Shown: positions 1 through 17,362 of the stretch, in pieces | How positions within the stretch are numbered: position 1 is the first letter of the stretch | Layout: the number at the start of each line of letters is the position of its first letter | NCBI GenBank assembly: GCA_036023115.1 | Contig: JAYKKT010000059.1 | Span: 1,764,501-1,828,500, forward strand | Source: Brasenia schreberi | Taxonomy: Eukaryota > Streptophyta > Magnoliopsida > Nymphaeales > Cabombaceae | DNA length: 64,000 bases | Direction of reading: 5' to 3' | The notes under the pieces: generated by a model | The model's input: the letters and a program-made list of their open reading frames with translations, nothing else | What the model was told of the DNA's origin: nothing | Database searches by the model: none | Program-made: the position numbers and the translations under genes

Positions 1-219
1 AATAATTATAATAGCAATCATATATGACATAACTTGAGAAACTCTACAAAAGTAGTTGGCAAAACCAGAATATCAGATTAATTGGCTTGAATGACCAAGT
101 GGGAGATCTAACGCACAATAACCATTCTCAGTTATAAAACGTTACATAAAAGAAAAATGTATACATGATTAAATGTAAAAACTAGGAATTAAAATAAAAA
201 ACTTATAACGTAAAACCTA

Positions 220-1315
<1,096 letters not shown>

Positions 1316-1439
1316 TTACAGCGTGTTTGCTACAGCGAGCATTCTTGGAAGGTTCGTTAGCGCCACTAACACCCCCTGCTGTATGAGCGTACATTACTTA
1401 GTTGGGTCGGGTCAATTCATTGGATCGATCCGAACAAAA

Positions 1440-1905
1440 AAACACAATGCATGCGTCTCGCCTCTCTCTTCCGCCTCTCGCGTCTCCTCTCTCCGACGAG
1501 CACCCTCCACCAACGGCCACCACCAACGAGCACCCTCCACCAACGGCCACCACCTCCTCCGCTGCCTTTTTCCGCCGCATGTAAACTTCTCTGTCTTTCT
1601 CCGCCTCACTCCGCCGCAGGTAAACTTTTTCCCTTTCTTCGCCTCCGCATTCTCGGATTCTCTCTCCCTTTCTCTCTTTCTACGCCTCCGCCTTTCGCCG
1701 CCTTCTCTATATTCTCTCTCTTCTCTCTTTTTCTCCGCCTTCGTCCGCCGCATCTCTCTTCTCTCTCTTTTTCTCCGCCTCCGCCTTCCCGCCTCCTTCA
1801 CTGCACCTCCTCGTCTTTCCCCTCCTCCTCCATTGTCTTCTCGTTCCCGCCTCCTTCTTTCCAGCCCTCTCGCTACCGGCGTCTCTGCCTTCCCGCCATG
1901 TTGAA
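1440..1905 (+). promoter_or_regulatory. CT-rich tract, possible 5' leader or promoter
   Basis: Strongly pyrimidine-biased on the plus strand (tctctctcttt and cgcctccgcc motifs). It contains a two-copy minisatellite with a 27-base period around 1498-1552 (caccctccaccaacggccac). Such tracts are common in plant 5' UTRs. The long open frames here follow from the biased composition and are not called as genes. An ATG near 1899 is followed by a possible GT donor, but no downstream exon was recognised. Confidence 0.4.
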
Positions 1906-2650
1906 GGTTAACCCTCTCTCTGTATATTGTTCTTTCTCAGTCTCGTTCTCTCTCACGACATTTTTTGGGGTTCGTGAAGCTTTTGAGTGGAGAGAACGCT
2001 ATCGTTCATCTTTCTTCGATTCTGGTAGATGGGAGATCGGTGCGGTTTCTTGAATTGTGAAAGGAGGGTGGACATCTTCTAATTCATGGTTGTGAGATAT
2101 AAATGCTCTTTAAGAATCAGGAGACTATAATCTTTGTCTTTATTGAACGATAGATCCACTTCTCTTGTCACTCAACTTCCCACCCTCAATTCACATTTCC
2201 ATGTCCAGTTGACTGATTCTGATTAAAACATCATCAGTTCTGACATTATTTACTAATTTAAGTTGCATAGCTTTGTTTGTAAGTCTCGTGCATTTGACAA
2301 TTTTACTGTGTATAATTTAAATTAAATTATATTATGGAATGCATCATACTATTTGTTGAGTTATAGTGTAATATATAGACGTTCCTTCCTGATATGGTCA
2401 CAGATGTGAGTATTTAGAATGATGTAATTTGTAGAACTCTACAAATTCACAGTTGAATAGCGTAATAGTGTAAAAATTATTTAAATTATTTGTTGAATTA
2501 TTGTAGGTTTACCAACAATTGTTTAAATTGATTCATATTCACGAAATGTGGTAGGTTAACATTCATGTTGCATTATGAAATTAAATATCAACTTTATGTA
2601 ATTGCTTATTTTTTAAATATCAGTCTGCAGCTAAATTTCCAAAACATGCA
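1906..2650. other. AT-rich intergenic DNA, nothing recognised
   Basis: No coding similarity, clear repeat or RNA gene was seen. Confidence 0.5.
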
Positions 2651-2775
2651 CCTAGAGGGTCGGCTCACCTGGCAGGGTTCTCTGACTCCCACGATGTGGG
2701 TGGCAAATTCAATTCCCTAGGGGTTTGGTGGGGTGGGTGCACACGTGTGTGCTAGCCTTGCCCTTCAGTTTTAAC
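2651..2775 (+). mobile_element. tRNA-derived SINE-like repeat
   Basis: An A-box-like string (cggctcacctggcaggg) is followed about 35 bases later by a B-box-like string (caaattcaattccctagg), the internal RNA polymerase III promoter layout of plant SINEs. Several relatives lie in this window (17262, 18005, 29185). No target-site duplication was defined. Confidence 0.55.
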
Positions 2776-4300
2776 CCACAAAAGTTTCCATGGAAAACAT
2801 AGTTCATTTAATAATTTCATTAGCTTTTTGAACATGCTGGTTGTATTACTTTGTTAGTCAGTATGTCTTAATGCAGTTGAATAAACTGTTATATGCTAAA
2901 TTGTGGCTGGACAAGGAAATGATGGCTACTACTCTTGTTTGGCCAGCCAACCAAACACAAGTCAGTCAATGGGAGTGTCATCTTTCACAAGCAGCAAGAA
3001 ATATTACCATCCATGAATTCCGATTGAAAATTTCCCCTGCATTAATTTTCAGGATTCTAGTGGCTTCTGCTAGAAGACCATCATAGATGATCTCTCTTTG
3101 GAAGCAATTCCTGTGTTTGTAAGAATGGTGAAGGCCTAAGATGCCCTCTGTGTTTCAATTGGGCATATGTTAAGGTTCTTTCTGTCTCCCTCCCTCTCTC
3201 TCTCACATGCACACACTACATTTGTCCTGCAACCTTGTTTGTGACAAAGACGAAAATGTTTTTTCCTTAAATTATCTAAAACAAGAAGCCCCACATCAAC
3301 TGTTTGGTGAAACACCCAAAAGCGAGATGGTCTCTCATTTGTATGTATCATAGTAATTATAGAGTTTTACCCTACCTTGTTTTGATACTGTCTTGAATCA
3401 CATATTATAACTATCTAGGTAGGGAAGTCCTCCGAGTTGTAATGTTCATTGCCTATGATTTTGATATGTTTGCTCTTTGTACAAATTTTGTCGTCATTAT
3501 AGCATACCTCTTCATGTTGGCCTATTGACATCCAAGTTTGGTTATTGGTTGCATGAAATAACAAAACTATGTGATTTTCTATTGGTGTAGAGGGGGAATA
3601 TGTGCATCCAAGTAGTTTCTAAGGATATTTATTCCAGACTATGTCACATGGGGGCGGGTGTGGACACAGGTGCAGGTGCGAGGGTGGGATACGGCAAATT
3701 TCAAAAATTTTGGGTGCAACAACATGGCTAGGGTTCCAGCTAGAATAAGTGAGGCATCAATTAACATAAGTATATTACAATAAAAAGTACACAACTTTAT
3801 ATTAAATAATAACACATAAACGGTAAACAACTACTAATTTCATCATAATACACAAATTAATCTTATGGATCCAGACCCATTTATCCAAAAAGACCTAAAC
3901 TTCAAAGTCGATGTCAGATTTGGAAGCATGGAATATCCACAAAAAAGGAAGTGAAGAAGGTCTGCATTGAGATATTTTTCTCTGCACAGGTAGAGCCTTT
4001 AAAGATGCCCTCGTAATGCCATATTTCTTTCAAAGTAATGGTATTTAAAAAAATATAAATTATGAATGGCTATTTTCTCGCTTCCTTTTTTTGTCTTAAA
4101 GTAAAAAGGCTCCCTTTTACTGCATCAAATGACGAAATCACCTTCGGTCATGTGAACTCTGAAACCCTTCCTCCATCATATAGCTGATGGAATGACGTAA
4201 ATAGTCTCAACGGGTTTGAGTTCGTGCTTCCAAAATCGATTAGGATGCATTTATCTGGATTTGGTTAGCGAAACAGGATCCAATTCTCTCAGCTCCGAAT
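2776..4300. other. Intergenic DNA, nothing recognised
   Basis: Only short simple repeats (for example a CT run near 3188-3206). No coding similarity was seen. Confidence 0.5.
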
Positions 4301-4441
4301 AAAGTGGTTGCATATGAAACCGATCACACGAATTCCCTTTCTCTTCCTGCACCCCCAAATTCGCTCTCTTCTCTTTATCTCAAGAAAGAAAGTGAAGAAG
4401 AGAGCAAATACGTTCTCTAGTTTTGTAGAAGAAGAAGAGCA

Positions 4442-4663
4442 ATGGATTCTGATAAAGGGAAGTTGTTCATCAGTGGAGTTTCATGGGAGATGATGGAAGA
4501 CAAGCTGAAGGAGCATTTTGGAAATTACAGTGAGGTAACTCAGGTGGTCATCATGGGAGATAAGGTCACAAGTTGACTAAGAGGCTTAGGTTTCGTCGTC
4601 TTCATGGATCCCTCCCTCCTCGATCTGATTCTCCAGGATAAACACACCATAGACTGCAGAACC
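4442..4663 (+). pseudogene. Exon 1 of an RRM RNA-binding protein (hnRNP/RNP1-like), broken
   Basis: The 74-codon frame starts MDSDKGKLFISGVSW and contains an RNP2-like LFISGV, EDKLKEHFGNY, GFVVFMDPS as the RNP1 region, and QDKHTID. This is the first RRM of the plant hnRNP/RNP1 (Musashi-like) family, which bind RNA in nucleus and cytoplasm. The exon ends at a good donor (ACC|GTGAGT), matching the usual intron position. Codon 45, where the family has a glycine-arginine-rich turn, is TGA, and GF in the RNP1 motif reads GLGF. No second exon was found downstream before DHFR-TS. It is most likely a decayed 5' gene fragment. Confidence 0.8.
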
Positions 4664-4689
4664 GTGAGTTACCTTAAAAAAAATTCTTT

Positions 4690-4795
4690 TAATTTTTTTT
4701 TGCATATCCATGCCGCACCAACACGGTGTCAGTGTCGGTGTCACACCTGTCTCGGGGTCGACACTCCACCTCCTAGAGGTGTCTGTGTGACTTAG
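4690..4795 (-). repeat. Fragment of a dispersed GTGTCG-rich repeat
   Basis: The strings ggtgtcagtgtcggtgtcac and cgacactccacctc recur in reverse orientation at about 36800-36890 (ggtggagtgttggcc, ccgtatcggtgtgg). Two such copies suggest a dispersed element; the class is unknown. Confidence 0.45.
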
Positions 4796-4880
4796 ATTCC
4801 AGATACATAAGTTTATCCCAAAACTATTTTCTTGATCTTTTCTGAAGCTGCAAATAGCAAAACTTTTAGAAACATGAGAT

Positions 4881-4958
4881 ACAACAACAACAACAACAAC
4901 AACTAAGCCTTTTCCCATACTAGACGGGGTCGGCTACATGGATTCTTTGTTTCCACAG
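4881..4958 (-). mobile_element. 78-bp 5'-truncated RTE LINE with perfect 16-bp TSD
   Basis: On the minus strand this is the last 78 bases of the RTE LINEs in this window, ending gtcggctac...ctaagcctttt...(TTG)n. It is flanked by an exact 16-base direct repeat, TTTAGAAACATGAGAT (4865-4880 and 4959-4974). It lies in what was the first intron of the RRM pseudogene. Confidence 0.93.
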
Positions 4959-4979
4959 TTTAGAAACATGAGATGTAAC

Positions 4980-6097
4980 CACAAAAACATTATATTTTTG
5001 TATTTGCATCCAAACAGGCCTTGGGGGGTTAATTTGAGTTGGTTATGTACAAAATCTTGATAATTGGTTATTGTCCATTGAACTGTGCATCAGAAAATTA
5101 TCTACAATCATGGAGACCAAATGCAATATTGGTTAAGTTAGAAAGCACTAAAATAATAGTTGTGAATGGTGGTGGTTAATGATGAGAACAACTACAACAA
5201 TATCAATTTTGGCTGCATGGAGGTGCTGTTGCATGCTTTAATTTACCCTTAAGATGATGCATTCTGCTTTTAAGTGTCTTTACACAGTAATCTGGTCCAA
5301 AGCTGTTTCCCTTTTGTTGTTTGGAATTGCAGTATTTCCTCCTCTCAACTTGTATATTGTAGTTCAAAGAGACTCTCTGTTATACAAACAAAATTTGTTA
5401 GAAAATCTAATTACAGTATAAGGACTTGTTTGAATATCAGCAGTTGTGGATATGTGTAGCATGTCCATTTTAAAAAATTAAGTTGTCTGCGTATAAGAAA
5501 ATGCATGCAAAAAGAGGGCAGGGATATATCCATACCAGCCACGAGACAGCTATGGGTAGTATGAGAGTGGAAAATGGGAAGAAAAAGAGGGTTTTGGTGT
5601 AGGATGTTCATCACCTATCTTGATAGCTTTGCTTGGTTGCGAAGTTAAGATAAATAAAATACATTAAATTAAAAAGTTCTAGAATCTTCAGTTTTCTAAT
5701 TCCTGTGTAAACAACAGTATAGTTTCATTCCCGATTCAGATACCTCATTAGCACCATACCAGCTCAAGTCATAAACTAGAAAGCTCTTGAGCTATCAAAG
5801 AGTATCTACTCATCTGTCCTTACAAGCTTGAGGTATGATAAAACATGAGACATGTAACATTGGCCTTAAAGCAGAGGGTTTCAATATAATGGTGTCCTTT
5901 TTTTATTAAAGTAGCTCTGGAATAATGCAATGCTTTTTGCTATACAGATTTCTCGAAGGTTCCTAAGCTGTGGAATGCCTCATTAAATGCATATAGTTGA
6001 TAAGCATCTATGTTATCAATAGCGGTTAACGGTCGATCTTGATATAGCGATAGCGGGAATATAGTGGATTTAGCGGTACACTTTTATTTACGATTAA

Positions 6098-6130
<33 letters not shown>

Positions 6131-6500
6131 ATGAATTCTCAAATTCTTCTTCTAACTTCTAAGGAAACAAACAATAAATTTCATGTGATATATGCATATT
6201 GAATTGTTAACCTTAAATTAGAAAACAAAAACATAAATGTAACAAAGTTATTCTAACCATTAAGCAAAATAATTAAAAGAAACAAATATATAATTACTTA
6301 TCTGCTCAAGTATGGTGAATATGGTCAACATCATGTTGCCAAGCCTGGCCCCTCTTACTCTTCATAGCCTGTATGCACATTACATGTTTTGCTCGAGAAT
6401 TGTCTACAACCAGCAGTGAACATGAAAAAACAGTTTATATATACTAATCAGTAATCATGTTACCACAAAGGAAATGCAGGTGTAGCAGGTACCCTGGTGA
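4980..6500. other. Intergenic DNA with a (TA)n tract
   Basis: No gene recognised. A (TA)n run lies at about 6103-6130. It is preceded by a repetitive-looking stretch with tagcgatagcggg motifs (6020-6090), probably an old transposon piece. Confidence 0.45.
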
Positions 6501-7048
6501 ATTCAAATGAGATAACATAGATAAGCACAACCCTGAAAAATACTGAATATATGTCAGGAAAGTGTAACCGAGATTGGGCTGCTGAATCTATTGCTCTTAG
6601 TGGAGCTTGCTTGCAACAGATCTTGTTTAAATTCAAAACTTTTGAAGCTTAATATTGTGACAGAGAGATGCTCCAGCATTAGGCCAATAGTGATATTTAA
6701 AATTAAAACTAGGAAATCATCCTCTATAATAGAAATGTCAATAATTCCTTTTTCAGTTTCATTCTTAACTTTCCTTTCTGACCTAGTTTTGGTATCTTCT
6801 GTAATTGTTTGGGATCTTGGCATTTGTGTAGGAAAATTACATCATATAGTTGATTTTTATATGCATCTTGAAAATCTACGCCATCTAATACTCAGGCCAG
6901 GCTTCAACCTTTTTCTCTAAACACTTGAGCTGTGTAATGTGGCTTCAGGACCTTATTCTCTTCTGCAAAGAGAATTGTCTATCCTGCATCTTTCAGAAGC
7001 TGCACTAATTTGATAAAGAGCAGGCATCTCTTGAGGTTTTCAATCACC

Positions 7049-10923
<3,875 letters not shown>

Positions 10924-11238
10924 CAGATGGCTCCTTTCTTGAATATGTCGTGCCTTTGCCGCCTTTAATTTATTGTGTGATGATGATGAATAGTTATTGG
11001 TGAGATTTTGCTGTGAGTAGTGATCCCTGCTGAGAGAATATGCAGAGTGAAGGCTATATGTTTTTAAATTGTTTAGACAACCATGTGAGGAAAGAAATGC
11101 TTGTAAACTTTGTATCAGTTCAATGTTTTCCGCAACAAGAATCTGGATCTTGAGGTTAATTTCATGTTACCGGGGAACATAGCGAAGAAAATGCTGAGAT
11201 GTGTCGAAAAATAGGGTCGGTGGGTCGAGTTTGGATTG
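10924..11238 (+). other. DHFR-TS 3' flank
   Basis: AT-rich sequence expected to hold the 3' UTR. No further coding sequence was seen before the inverted-repeat element. Confidence 0.5.
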
Positions 11239-11432
11239 GGTCACTTCCACTTCGGGTCAAAAGCAGGTAGAACCCTGGCCAGACCCGCTTCTCTTTGGGT
11301 ATAATATATATGTATTTACTATTCTTAACAGAAAAAACACATGCATTTTCTTTTTGTACACACATTGTGATAGTTGATGAGAGTACTTTTGGCTTCTTTA
11401 TATATATATATATATTCATTCTAAAATCCTCT

Positions 11433-11676
11433 TAAATACAACAAACAACAACTAAGCCTTTTCTCATACTAGACGGGGTCGGCTACAACTTAGTTAACTC
11501 ACAATAAGTTATATCATTCTTTATTGTTTCTTTCCAACACTTTTGTGGTCGTCCTCTAGCTCTTTTAATACTTTTCAAATTTAGTTTTTCATACCTTCTT
11601 ATAGGTTTTTTTTTATCTTCTTTTTATATATCCAAACCATCTTAAATGATATTATCTCATTTTATCTTCTATTGGT
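11433..11676 (-). mobile_element. 5'-truncated RTE LINE fragment in left arm
   Basis: On the minus strand this is the last 240 or so bases of the RTE LINE, from accaatagaagataaaatga through ccacaaaagtgttggaaag to ctaagcctttt and the (TTG)n tail. The right arm (13905-13935) keeps the corresponding site without this insert, so it entered after the arms formed. No clean target-site duplication is left. Confidence 0.85.
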
Positions 11677-12455
11677 GAGGATAGAATGACATTCTCAAAT
11701 TATAACCATAATTGAGATTTATATAAACAAAACAAAGAGTACTTTATATATATATTTTTCATCAATCTCAATCATCATGCAAGGTTGGAAAGTATCTTAG
11801 CATTCCTCTCTCTTTCTCGCTCTCTCACTCTCTCTATATATATAGTCAGAGTTTTTGTCGCAACCATGGGATGGAACATGTGTTTTCCTTGACTCTACAC
11901 ATATAAATGTGTATACGTGCATCTTTGGAATGACCCATATCCATCCCAACGTTTGTTGGGTTGCCTTGTGCCGACCTAGACCCAACCTATACAAGTATTT
12001 CTCAGGTCGGGTTTGTCATCTCCAAAATTGTCACCCCAAGATGCATTGTCCTTGGATTTCAAATCGAGACTGCTAAACATGAATTTACTTCAACTTTGGT
12101 GATTAGTTTGAATATTCGGCATATGGGCGTGCTTAACGTAGTCAATCCCTGAGATTTTCCTTGAACAGTATTTTGTCATCCATTTACACGAATAATCTAT
12201 AAAAAAAAAGCCAAACCCAAGTAAGTATCATGCTTGAGAATACCTTATTCTGAGTAGCCTCTCCGTATCATGTTCGGTCTCTTTTGGCTCTTTCTTGTGA
12301 ATAGTTCTCGCCTCCTTGGGCACGTTTGTGTCTTCCTCAATCTCATCCAAGTCTTAGTCAAAGATATCTTCACCCAAGATAGAAAGGATGATCTTCAACT
12401 ATATCCCTTAAAATACCAAAATATATTTGATAAAGGTTATGAGTACAATAATGAT

Positions 12456-12765
12456 GTGGTATTAATAGTCACTTACTTAAGTGATAATTATGTTTATTAA
12501 TAGCACATAACTCTTAAGTATTTTTTAACCGTGTTATGGTATTAAGAGTCAGTAGTACATGTAGCGATTGCAACTCTTGAGAAATTTTCAGCCATATTTT
12601 GGTATTAAGACTCACTTATTTGAGTGATAATGTGCTGAATAGTAACACATGAAGTTGATGTAACTCTTGAGCATTTAGTATGCATGTTATGGTATTAAGA
12701 GTAACTTTCTTTAGTGACAATTATACTCACTAGTAGCATATCATTAGTTACATGAGTTACATCTT
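12456..12765 (+). repeat. Degenerate tandem repeats, 60-90 bp spacing
   Basis: A unit with tggtattaagagtcactt and aactcttgag strings recurs at about 12456, 12535, 12597 and 12688, in the unique centre of the inverted-repeat element. Confidence 0.6.
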
Positions 12766-13932
12766 AATCATGTCTATATATAGTGATATTATAAACAAGA
12801 TTCATCCAAACTTTTCTCTCATTGTGTGAGTCTTTTCCTGTTTATTTTTTCAATAGAGTTTGTAAGTTCAATTATAACACTAATTGGATTTGCAACATCA
12901 TCTTTGATTTGCTGGATTGTCTACAACTCGGTTGCGTTCATACAAGACAAAATGAAGGCCTTTGTTGTATCTTAAAGATGTTTGCCGGGATCCATTGTAT
13001 TCAGTTATTGTTATCAATGGTAACAAATAAACCTAAACATTAGTATTTATTATGCCTCAAAGAATAGTATTATCCAACCTTCTTTTTAAGGTATTAAATT
13101 TGATCTCTCGAGTACCAACTATTGGGTTCCACAAGAGTTAACTCAACCTTCCTGCCTTTCTTTTCTTCTCACTTTACTCACACTTCCTCCGGTCTTCTTT
13201 GAGGTGAATGATGTTGACTAATTGAGAATGTTGCATGCATAGGAATGACATGAATGACGCATTTTCGTCATCGATGCCATTGTGATCTCCTAGATCATGT
13301 GATCTAACCTCTCCAATGAGAGGAGCCCTTTTACATAAGGTATTCTCAAGCATGATACTTGGGTTTGGCTTGTTCTTTATAGATTACGGTGTAAATGGAT
13401 GACGAAATACTGTTCAACGAAAATCTCAGGGATTGACTACGTTAAGCATGCGCACATGCCGAATATTCAAACTAATCACCAAAGTTGAAGTAGATTCATG
13501 TTTAGCAGTCTCGATTTGAAATCCAAGGACAATGCATCTTGGGGTGACAATTTTGGACCTGACAAACCCGCTCAAACCCGACGTGAGAAATACTCGTATG
13601 TGTTGGGTGTATGTGTGTGTATGTGCATCTTTGGGCTGAACCATATCCAGCCCAACTTTTGTTGGGTTGCCTTGTGCCGGCCTAGATGTGTGTGTGTGTG
13701 TGGAGTCAAGAAAAACACATGTTCCATCCCATGGTTGTGACTAAAAACTATGACTATATATATATATATATATATCTAGAGAGAGAAAGAGAGAGGAATG
13801 CTAAGATACTTTCGAACCTTGCATGATGATTGAGATTGACGAAAAAAATATATATAAAAATACTCTTTGTCTTGTTTATATAAATCTCAATGATGGTTAT
13901 AATTTGAGAATATGTCATTCAAGAGGATTTTA

Positions 13933-13933
<1 letters not shown>

Positions 13934-14025
<92 letters not shown>
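13934..14025. repeat. (AT)n microsatellite
   Basis: About 92 bases of uninterrupted AT in the right arm. The left arm has only a short AT run at the matching place (11399-11416), so it expanded in one arm. Confidence 0.97.
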
Positions 14026-14030
<5 letters not shown>

Positions 14031-14076
14031 ATGCTATAGTATTCTCTTAATACTTGTGCCGGATCAACCATCACAA

Positions 14077-14110
14077 TACAACAACAACAACTAAGCATTT
14101 TTCCATACGC
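14077..14110 (-). mobile_element. 34-bp RTE LINE 3' tail with 14-bp TSD
   Basis: Only the last 34 bases of an RTE LINE are present (on minus: gcgtatggaaaaatgcttag then TTG repeats). Flanks are ATCAACCATCACAA (14063-14076) and ATCAACTATCACAA (14111-14124), 13 of 14 identical. The matching place in the left arm (about 11360-11385) has one copy and no insert. Confidence 0.88.
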
Positions 14111-14191
14111 ATCAACTATCACAATGTGTGTAGAAAAAGAAAAAGCAGTTTTTTACTTTAAGAAACATTGGATGTTTATATAGATTAGTAA

Positions 14192-14299
<108 letters not shown>

Positions 14300-14424
14300 T
14301 ATACCCAAAGAGAAACGGGTCTGGCCAGGGTTCTACCTGCTTTTGACCCGAAGTGGAAGTGACCCCAGGCATTCCTAAGGAATGATAAGTAGAGGTACAA
14401 CATTGAGTTCTCATAAAACTGATT

Positions 14425-14510
14425 TGTTACCTGGGTAGGTGTTGATTTTCTTTTTGTTACAATGGGCATGCCCCCAGGATCGAATTCTCCATTTGCATTG
14501 CAGGAGTAAG
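14425..14510 (-). mobile_element. SINE 3' fragment
   Basis: On minus, a B-box-like gaattcgatcctgg is followed by gcccattgtaacaaaaag, close to the end of the SINE at 29185 (ccccatcgtaaccaaag). The A-box half is not clear. Confidence 0.45.
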
Positions 14511-14526
14511 AGAGCACGGCCAGATG

Positions 14527-14790
14527 ATATATATATATATATATATATATATGCTAACACATTACCTGCTAAGATGTCCAAACAAGTATCAATTATTCAT
14601 TTTGAGTGATATATAATTGAAATTTGAATTAAAAAACAAAAAGTATATATATATTTAAAATACATGTATACTTTTTATGGGTGCATTATATTGTATGTAC
14701 ACTCATTGCCCTTTGAATTTGAATTTTAATAATCTATCAACTCACTGCCAATGGTTGAAATTTGTTTGAATATGCTAATATCTAAGTATG

Positions 14791-14862
<72 letters not shown>
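14527..14862. repeat. AT-rich stretch with (AT)n and (TA)n(GA)n microsatellites
   Basis: A (AT)n run lies at 14527-14553. A TA run followed by a GA run lies at 14792-14862. The sequence between them is AT-rich without coding similarity. Confidence 0.9.
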
Positions 14863-14865
14863 GTT

Positions 14866-17260
14866 AGACCGGGATGGCAATGGGGCATGTTGGGATGGAT
14901 ATACTTATACTTGGCCTCCGTCCAAACCTCAATGGGGTGAGTATAGTTCGGGTTGGTTAATAGGGTAGGTAGGGAGCAGATCTGTCTGTACAAACACACA
15001 CACACACACATATACACAGACACAAGTAAGAAATACATATATGAGAGTACAGATACTATAATGGACTTGCATATTATTGCACATGGAAGCAAGAGCTTCT
15101 TCTTCTTTTGGCTTATTTATTTATGTGGCAGTTGCTTTGATTCTTCTAATCTTCCATAGCTTTATCAGATTCCCAACTATACTTGTACGGTTTGCATGTA
15201 CAAGAATTGGTGTTAGTGGAGCACATTAAAACAAGTCATCATCATAATTTGGACATATAGAACCACGGAAAATGGGACGAAACTATGGGTTGATGAGGCA
15301 TCACCTCAGCTCTGTAACTTCTCTAGAATTAATTATGCCATATTTATGTAAATCTTATTGTAGGTTACTGTAAAAAAAAAAAGACGAACTATGCTGGTTG
15401 TTGTATGGATGCATCGGCGGCATGAAGAGCCCATGGAGCGATAAGGAGGCTTGTTACGTTAGGCTTAACTGCCTAATTAGCTTGACCAATGCTATGAAAT
15501 CGAATCAAACTGAATCGTCTGGAAATGAATTTTTGGATCAGCCAAGCAATGTACCTAACAACTATTAAAATGAAGCAATTAACGGTGTCATATATCTAAT
15601 CAACTCCGCTTTATGTTCCTTTTCTAATTAGTTTTAGTCCAACAGATACCAAAATTAATGCTTTTATTAGTATAGATTGGTCACTTATTTTAATTTACTT
15701 GTATTATTTAATTCATAATGACAATGCCATGTTTTGGTATATTTCCAGTAAGCCCTTACATGTGACCGATTTCTAATGTCCACGTCAATGATACTCTTAT
15801 ATTTCCATACTTACAAGTAGACATGGCCGATTCTGAATAAACCTACACCCCCATTTTGGAATCATCGGTTTCATAAAGCATAACCAAATCTTTTTTTTCA
15901 TGTGGTTCTGGTCTGAACAAAGGTGACAAATTTCAGAACTTACAAAAGGGAACCGGAACCAGCAATCCGATCCTTCATACTGCCGGAGCTTAGGGTGCCT
16001 CTATCCTATGCTTCATCTGATACTATTGGTGTCTCTCGTCGTCAAAAGAGATGCATGAGCTATGCGTCTTTCTTGAAGAGGAGATGCTCTCTTATTTTGA
16101 AGAGAGACGCACGAAGTATGCATAAATGCCCACGTCTTTTTAAGAAGAGATGTACTTAAGGTACGTTTATATTCACCAAAAGACGCATCTCAAGCACGTC
16201 TCCTCTCAATACCATACATGTCGAAGTTGTATCTCCTCGGTAGAAGAAATGTCTCTCTATTCTATGAAATACAAACATGAACGGATATTTACTTGGTAAA
16301 AGGGTAGTTTGGAAATTTTTGAGGTTAAATGTATACGCTTAGTAAAAAGAGGTTCATAATCTCCATTTAATAAATTTTTCTAGAAAAGGGTTGAGCTGGA
16401 GTAGTTGATAAGGAACCAAGCTCACATGCGCTCCATAAGTCAAGGTGTCGTTCTTTATAAGGTCATACAAAATTTAAGATAAAAACTATGTATTAAGAAA
16501 AGAAAACTAAAAAAAGAACTACTTGGGGAAAGAATAAACAAAGAAAGACAACAGATCTTGTTCAGCAATCGCATGACAAGCATAGACGACAAGAATATAC
16601 CACGCAGGCACAAATGATTGACATATACCATAAGCATGTATGCGTATACATACGTACATATATATATATATATATTGGATTGTGATTATTTTTGACATGT
16701 TCATCTATTGCTTTTGGGTAGTATGTGTGGAACTTAAATTTTTTTAAAATGCTTGAAAAAAGTGCAAATGATATTATTATTATACTCATGTTACTAAAAA
16801 GCAATGGATGAGTAAGAGTAGACATGTGTTAGGATTATATATATAAATATAAAAAAAATCGAATTATGTCCACCACTGATATGTTTACTCGTTACTTTTT
16901 GATAACACGAATGTAATTAGAAAGTTTTAAAGGTTTTAGAAAAAATACGTAAAGTAATGTTATTATATCTATGCTCCTCAAAAGTAACAACATCAATTGT
17001 AGGCAATAACATATATATATATATACTCGAGAAAGTTACATCTCTAACTTTAATCAGCAGTTCAGGTTCAGCCTTTTCAACTTGGCTGAATGAGGTCACG
17101 ATCTAAACATTAACAAGATCTTGAGTTGATGATCGAGTCATGTGCAACAACTATTCGGGTTGTTAGACTCATTTACCAACACCATTTATAGTTAAGATGA
17201 AGTATATTAATTGTAATCCCATTAATCCTCTTATTTCTTGCCTTTTCTTTTTCTTTTTTG
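14866..17260. other. Intergenic DNA with decayed hAT-like end and palindromes
   Basis: At 14868 the string gggatggcaatggggc resembles a hAT terminal repeat, but no partner end was found. Two near-palindromic strings, agatgcatgagctatgcgtct (about 16050) and a relative near 16108, sit about 60 bases apart. No gene was recognised. Confidence 0.4.
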
Positions 17261-17261
17261 T

Positions 17262-17362
17262 TTACAACGGGAGCGGGAGACAAGTGTGCGTGTCCAGGGA
17301 ATTGAACTCACCACCTGTATCTTGTGAGAGCCCTGCCATGTGAGCTAATGCTCAAAGCGCTT
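17262..17362 (-). mobile_element. tRNA-derived SINE
   Basis: On minus, an A-box-like ttagctcacatggcaggg and a B-box-like gagttcaattccctgg are followed by cccgttgtaaacaaaaaag. Same family as 29185 by layout and tail. Confidence 0.65.
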
